64,000 bases of DNA from an uncultured Pseudomonadota bacterium (GTDB lineage: Bacteria; Pseudomonadota; Gammaproteobacteria; Burkholderiales; SG8-39): the NCBI GenBank assembly GCA_903921325.1, contig CAIXPL010000004.1, positions 62,001-126,000 of the forward strand. The letters are read 5' to 3'. Shown here piece by piece: positions 59,473 to 64,000 of this stretch (its first letter is position 1; each line of letters starts with the position of its first letter). The notes under the pieces were generated by a model. That model had not been told where the DNA came from and made no database searches. It saw only the letters and a program-made list of their open reading frames with translations. Position numbers and translations under genes: made by a program.

Positions 59473-60405
59473 TCAGCCCATCTTGTGTTCGAATTCACCA
59501 ATCCCTTCGATCCACAGTTTCACCGTCTCACCAGGCTTGAGGAAGCGCTTGCGGCCCGCCCCAACCCCGGCGGGCGTTCCGGTCAGAATCAGATCACCTG
59601 GGCGCAGCGTGACTCTCGAGGAGAGCATTTCGATCTGCTCTGCGGTGTCGAAAATCAGGTTGTTGGTATTGGAGTCCTGCATCAACTCCTTGCCGACCCA
59701 CAGTTTCATGGCGAGGTTGTGCGGGTTCTTGATCTCGCTCGATGGCACGATCCACGGACCCACCGGACAGGCGCCATCGAAACACTTCTGGCTGATCCAG
59801 TCGTAGGCGAAAGGTGACGTTGAAGGCACCCCTTCGCGGCGCATGCCATCACGCGCCGACAGATCATTGGCAATGGTCCAGCCGGCCACATAGGACAGAG
59901 CCTTACCGGCCGGGACGTTGCTGGCCGTCTTGCCAATCACCGCGGCCAGTTCGATCTCCCAGTCCATGTTCTTGGCATAAGCAGGGATCTTAACGGTCAC
60001 GTTGGGGCCGACCACGCTTGAGCGCGATGTCTTCACAAAATGCCAGGGTTTCTGGCCCAGATCCTTCATGGTCGGACCAGGCTCATTGCCATGGGCGCGG
60101 TCCATCTCGGCCACGTGATCGCGGTAGTTCGCACCCGCGCAATAAATGTCGCCCGGATAGAGCACCGGGGCGAGCAGCTTGGCGCGCGCAAGCTTCACGC
60201 CCTTGGCGCGGCTCTTGCCGGATTCAATCCGCGCCGCAGCGTCCTTGAATGCCTTGTTCGCCTTGACCCAGTCCTGCAACGCGCCCAGTACCGTGGCATA
60301 GGCTGGCTGACCGGTCACCCGTGCTGCGTCATAAATCTCTTCGCCAACGAGCAGGCCTGCGCGCGCTTCGCGTCCGGATTGAAAGCTCAACAGTCGGTAA
60401 CTCAT
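59473..60405 (-). CDS. Fumarylacetoacetate hydrolase family protein
   Basis: DIYCAGANYRDHVAEM; DWEIELAAVIGKTASNVPAGKALSYVAGWTIANDLSARD; GDLILTGTPAGVG. Confidence 0.94.
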   Translation of the reverse strand: MSYRLLSFQSGREARAGLLVGEEIYDAARVTGQPAYATVLGALQDWVKANKAFKDAAARIESGKSRAKGVKLARAKLLAPVLYPGDIYCAGANYRDHVAEMDRAHGNEPGPTMKDLGQKPWHFVKTSRSSVVGPNVTVKIPAYAKNMDWEIELAAVIGKTASNVPAGKALSYVAGWTIANDLSARDGMRREGVPSTSPFAYDWISQKCFDGACPVGPWIVPSSEIKNPHNLAMKLWVGKELMQDSNTNNLIFDTAEQIEMLSSRVTLRPGDLILTGTPAGVGAGRKRFLKPGETVKLWIEGIGEFEHKMG

Positions 60406-60641
60406 GGTCTCTCCCTGATCCTGTGTCTTGTGTTTTGAATTCAGTGTCGGTGATGGACTCTGGTGACAGCAACGCTGGGAACATTCGCGCGCATCACCTG
60501 AGGCGGACGCTCCCCGCCGCGCACCCGATTATAGGTGCGTAAACAGGCAAAGCGGCTAGAATCGGGCACCCGATGGCAGCAGACAGGCGGCGGCCTCCAG
60601 AACCGGCCGGCGCCCTGCCCACGACAGCGCGAGGAGCAGCG

Positions 60642-61964
60642 ATGTCTTTGCAAGACAAATTGGCAGGTCTGATCGATGAGCGCGGCGAGCAGTTTCGCGT
60701 CGATCGCTCGGTGTATTTCGATCCCGAGGTGTTTGAGGCGGAAATGGCAGCCCTGTTTGAAGGCGGCTGGATCTACCTGTGCCACGAGAGCCAGATTGCA
60801 CGGCCGGGTGATTATTTCAGCACCAGGATGGGTCGCCAGCCGGTGTTCGTCGTGCGGCGCAAAGACGGTGGCATTGGCGGCTTCATCAACGCTTGCGCCC
60901 ATCGCGGCGCGACACTGGCCCTGCACGAGCATGGCAATGCCAATGCCTTTACCTGCCGCTTTCACGGCTGGGTGTTTGCCCAGGACGGTCGCTGCATCCG
61001 GATCAAGAACGAGGACACCGGTGGCTACGCCGAGCCCAACTGCCGCGAGCAGTTCGCGCTCACCGCCATTCCCCGTGTCGAGTCCTACCGCGGGTTCGTG
61101 TTTGGCAGCTTGCGTGCCGATGTGGGTCCGGTCACCGATTATCTGGGCCCGACCCGCCCATGGATCGACCTGATGGTCGATCAGTCGCCGCAGGGCCTGG
61201 AAATACTGCCCGGTGCTTCGACCTATGTGATTCGCGGCAACTGGAAAATGCAGGCCGAAAACGGGGTCGATGGCTATCACGTGTCCACCGTGCATCGGGT
61301 GTTTGCGCAGACCATGGCGCAGCGCGAAGAAAAGCTGGGCCTCTCCGGCATGCAACGCACCGAGGCCGGTCGCATCACCGGGAATGTGTCCTCTGCCGGT
61401 TACGACTTTGGCAATGGACACATGGCGATCTGGGCGCAGCACACCGACCCGACCAAGCGTCCGATCTACGCCGAGCGTGATCGGTTGGCGCAGACCATGA
61501 GTCCCGCGCATCTGGACTGGCTGCTCAATCGCGGGCGCAATCTGTTTCTGTTTCCCAATGTGCTCTTGATGGATAACCCGTCGACTCAAGTGCGCACCAT
61601 CCAGCCGATCAGTCCCGATCGTGCCGAGGTCACCGTGCGTTGCATCGCACCGATTGGCGAGAGCCCTGAGTCGCGTGCTGCCCGACTGAGAAAATTCGAA
61701 GACTTCTATCTCACCACCGGGATGGCCACCTCCGATGACCTGGCCGCACTTGAGGCCACTCATGCCGGTGGCTACGGCCGCGCGGCACGCTGGAACAACT
61801 TTGCGCGTGGCGTGGTAGGCACGATGTACGGCGCTCAGAATGCCGATGCGATGGCGATTGGCTGCGAGCCCGCATCGAGCACCGCCAATTGGGATCACGA
61901 GACTTTTTATCATGGCTTCTATCGCTACTGGCGCGAGCGTCTGCTGCAAGCGGAGGGTCGCTGA
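60642..61964 (+). CDS. Benzoate/anthranilate-dioxygenase-like Rieske alpha subunit
   Basis: INACAHRGATLALHEHGNANAFTCRFHGWVFAQDGRCIRIKNED; QAENGVDGYHVSTVH; start refined. Confidence 0.93.
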   Translation: MSLQDKLAGLIDERGEQFRVDRSVYFDPEVFEAEMAALFEGGWIYLCHESQIARPGDYFSTRMGRQPVFVVRRKDGGIGGFINACAHRGATLALHEHGNANAFTCRFHGWVFAQDGRCIRIKNEDTGGYAEPNCREQFALTAIPRVESYRGFVFGSLRADVGPVTDYLGPTRPWIDLMVDQSPQGLEILPGASTYVIRGNWKMQAENGVDGYHVSTVHRVFAQTMAQREEKLGLSGMQRTEAGRITGNVSSAGYDFGNGHMAIWAQHTDPTKRPIYAERDRLAQTMSPAHLDWLLNRGRNLFLFPNVLLMDNPSTQVRTIQPISPDRAEVTVRCIAPIGESPESRAARLRKFEDFYLTTGMATSDDLAALEATHAGGYGRAARWNNFARGVVGTMYGAQNADAMAIGCEPASSTANWDHETFYHGFYRYWRERLLQAEGR

Positions 61965-62456
61965 ATGAGCCCGCGTATCGATCTGGAAGTAAGCGCGCTC
62001 ATCTTGAATGAAGCGCGATTGATTGACCTCAAACGCTGGGACGCGTGGCTGTCGCTCTACTCCGAGGACGCGGTGTTCTGGATGCCGACCTGGCGCGATG
62101 AGGCAAGCACCAACGAAGACCCTGAGTTTGAGCTCAATCTCATGTATCTGAAGGGTCGTGCAGGCCTGGAAGACCGGATCTATCGGCTGGACTCAGGCGA
62201 TTCGTTCGCATCGGTACCGCTTGATCGCACCACTCATGTCGTCGGCGGCGTACTGGTGACCGGCGGGGACACCGAGCGCATCGACGTGCAGGCAAGCTGG
62301 ATCGTACATACCTATGGTTATCACGGCACCACGACCCGCAGCGGCAGCTATGAATACCAACTGCGACGTAGCGTCGAAGGACTGCGCATCGCGCGAAAAA
62401 AAATCATCATGATCGACGATCGACTGGAAGGTCCGGTCGATGTCTACCATGTCTGA
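61965..62456 (+). CDS. Aromatic-ring-hydroxylating dioxygenase beta subunit (BenB-like)
   Basis: LILNEARLIDLKRWDAWLSLYSEDAVFWMPTWRDEASTNEDPEFELNLMYLKGRAGLEDRIYRL. Confidence 0.93.
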   Translation: MSPRIDLEVSALILNEARLIDLKRWDAWLSLYSEDAVFWMPTWRDEASTNEDPEFELNLMYLKGRAGLEDRIYRLDSGDSFASVPLDRTTHVVGGVLVTGGDTERIDVQASWIVHTYGYHGTTTRSGSYEYQLRRSVEGLRIARKKIIMIDDRLEGPVDVYHV

Positions 62457-63237
62457 GCTGATCAGCATCGATGGGGTGTGCCACACCTATACGCCAGCCC
62501 ATGGCCGCGAGGTGCTGGCACTGGACAATGTTTCCCTTCAGGTACAGCGCCAGGAATTCGTCGCCCTGCTCGGCCCCTCGGGCTGCGGTAAATCCACGCT
62601 GCTGTACCTGATCGGCGGCTTTCTGCCAGTCACTCAGGGTTCGATCCGGGTCGATGGCAAGCCGGTGGGTGGCCCTGGTCCGGACCGCGGCATCGTGTTT
62701 CAGCATTTCGCTCTGTTCCCCTGGAAGACAGTGCGTGGCAACGTGCTCTATGGCCTGGAAAAAATGGGCCTGCCGCGCGCTGAGCGAGAAGAGCGCGCGC
62801 GCACCTTCATCGACATGGTCGGGTTGTCGGGTTTTGAGGAGAGCTATCCCTCGCAACTGTCCGGTGGAATGAAGCAGCGGGCCGCCATCGCGCGCACGCT
62901 CGCCATTGACCCCGGCATCCTGCTGATGGACGAGCCGTTCGGCGCCTTGGATGCACAAACCCGCGGCCTGATGCAAGCCGAGCTGTTGCGGATCTGGCGC
63001 GGTTCGCCCAAGACGGTGATGTTTGTGACCCATGATGTGCATGAGGCGGTGTATCTGGCGCGCCGCATCGTGGTGATGTCTGCGCGACCGGGGCGCGTCA
63101 AGGCGGTGATCGAAGCCGATCTCGATCGTGCCGATCCGCAATTGACCAAGTCGCGCGCCTTCATCGATATTGTTGATGAGGTGTGGTCGCTGGTGCGCGA
63201 AGAAGCGGTGCGCGCCGAGCGCTACCGCGCTGAATAG
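62440..63237 (+). CDS. ABC transporter ATP-binding protein (nitrate/sulfonate/taurine type)
   Basis: GPSGCGKSTLLYLIGGFL; LSGGMKQRAAIARTLAIDPGILLMDEPFGALDAQTRG; overlaps the beta-subunit gene. Confidence 0.94.
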   Translation: MSTMSELISIDGVCHTYTPAHGREVLALDNVSLQVQRQEFVALLGPSGCGKSTLLYLIGGFLPVTQGSIRVDGKPVGGPGPDRGIVFQHFALFPWKTVRGNVLYGLEKMGLPRAEREERARTFIDMVGLSGFEESYPSQLSGGMKQRAAIARTLAIDPGILLMDEPFGALDAQTRGLMQAELLRIWRGSPKTVMFVTHDVHEAVYLARRIVVMSARPGRVKAVIEADLDRADPQLTKSRAFIDIVDEVWSLVREEAVRAERYRAE

Positions 63238-63318
63238 GCCGACCAGCAGACCGCTCAGTCAACCCTTGCGCAGACACCTGAGTAGGCCCTCTGATTTGAA
63301 CCCGAGCAGATCTCCGAA

Positions 63319-64000
63319 TTGACTCACTTGAAAGCCCTGCTGATCCGCTACTCGCCGCTCGTGCTGCTCGCCGCACTGTGGGAGATTGCTTCGCGCAGTG
63401 GGCTGGTGTCCTCGCTCGCGCTGCCGCCTCTGAGTGATGTGGCCATTGCCTGGCTTGATCTGGCCAAGTCAGGCGATCTGTGGACCAATGGCCTCGCTTC
63501 CATGACCCGCATCGGCGCAGGCCTGGGGCTGGCCATTGTGATTGGCGCGGTGCTGGGCGTGCTGATGGCCTGGTGGCGAGCACTTGACCGTCTTCTCGGA
63601 CCGCTGGTCGAAATGCTCTACCCGATGCCCAAGTCGGCTTTGATTCCGGTGACTGCCTTGTGGCTTGGGTTTGGCGATGCCTCGAAGATCGTGCTCATAT
63701 TTCTGGGTTGCATGCTGCCGGTGATCCTCGGTGCCTACAACGGTGCGCGCGGGGCCGATCAGGCGCTGATCTGGTCGGCGCGCAGCCTGGGGGCCAGCCG
63801 ACTCGCCACCTTGTGGAATGTGGTGGTTCCCAGTGCTCTGCCTGAAATCGCCAATGGAATTCGCACCTCACTTGCACTGTCCTTCGTGCTGCTGGTGAGC
63901 GCCGAGCTGATCGTGGCGCGCAAGGGCTTTGGCTATCTGATCGGATTTCTGGGCGAAGGCGGCACCTACGATGCAATGTTCGCGGTGGTGCTCACCGTGG
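63319..64000 (+). CDS. ABC transporter permease (SsuC/TauC-like), truncated by window end; TTG start
   Basis: Open frame from TTG 63319: (M)THLKALLIRYSPLVLLAALWEIASRSGLVSSLALPPLSDVAIAWLDLAKSGDLWTN...SALIPVTALWLGFGDASKIVLIFLGC...; absent from the ORF track. Confidence 0.88.
   Translation, partial: MTHLKALLIRYSPLVLLAALWEIASRSGLVSSLALPPLSDVAIAWLDLAKSGDLWTNGLASMTRIGAGLGLAIVIGAVLGVLMAWWRALDRLLGPLVEMLYPMPKSALIPVTALWLGFGDASKIVLIFLGCMLPVILGAYNGARGADQALIWSARSLGASRLATLWNVVVPSALPEIANGIRTSLALSFVLLVSAELIVARKGFGYLIGFLGEGGTYDAMFAVVLTV

Noticed and set aside
60441-61949. 502-aa minus-strand ORF opposite the Rieske alpha gene
   Set aside because: Antisense shadow of a clearly conserved benzoate-dioxygenase-like alpha subunit; no independent motif.

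Overview
64-kb window of a GC-rich chromosome, most likely betaproteobacterial (Burkholderiales-like). This is judged from the housekeeping gene order ychF-pth-rplY-prs-tRNA-Gln-ispE-lolB-TPR-mutM and from the many Bug/TTT periplasmic receptors. Three domains are visible. (i) About 10-20.8 kb is an ordinary housekeeping block. (ii) About 20.8-29.4 kb and 32.5-64 kb are catabolic/transport genes: NicX-like ring-cleaving dioxygenases, gentisate dioxygenase, a salicylyl-CoA 5-hydroxylase-type fusion, three Rieske oxygenases, HCHL-type hydratase/lyase, acyl-CoA dehydrogenases, SoxXA, Liv-type and SsuABC-type ABC transporters, and orphan Bug and TRAP receptors. (iii) Short accessory patches (about 7.8-10 kb, 29.4-32.5 kb, 53.9-54.7 kb) hold toxin-antitoxin modules and gene relics: a YafQ/RelE-like toxin tail, a VapC with a nonsense codon, a CHC2/primase-like N-terminus and an Rhs core fragment. 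The most interesting observations are: an alpha/beta-hydrolase/acyl-CoA-dehydrogenase fusion next to a NicX-like dioxygenase; a 15-bp in-frame minisatellite inside a CobW-type GTPase; an apparent ATA start codon for the essential gene pth at a mutated ATGA junction with rplY; a mazEF module flanked by a perfect 22-bp direct repeat; and a DUF4160/DUF2442 cassette sitting beside a duplicated remnant of a Bug gene. All family assignments were made by eye from translated motifs; no database search was run.
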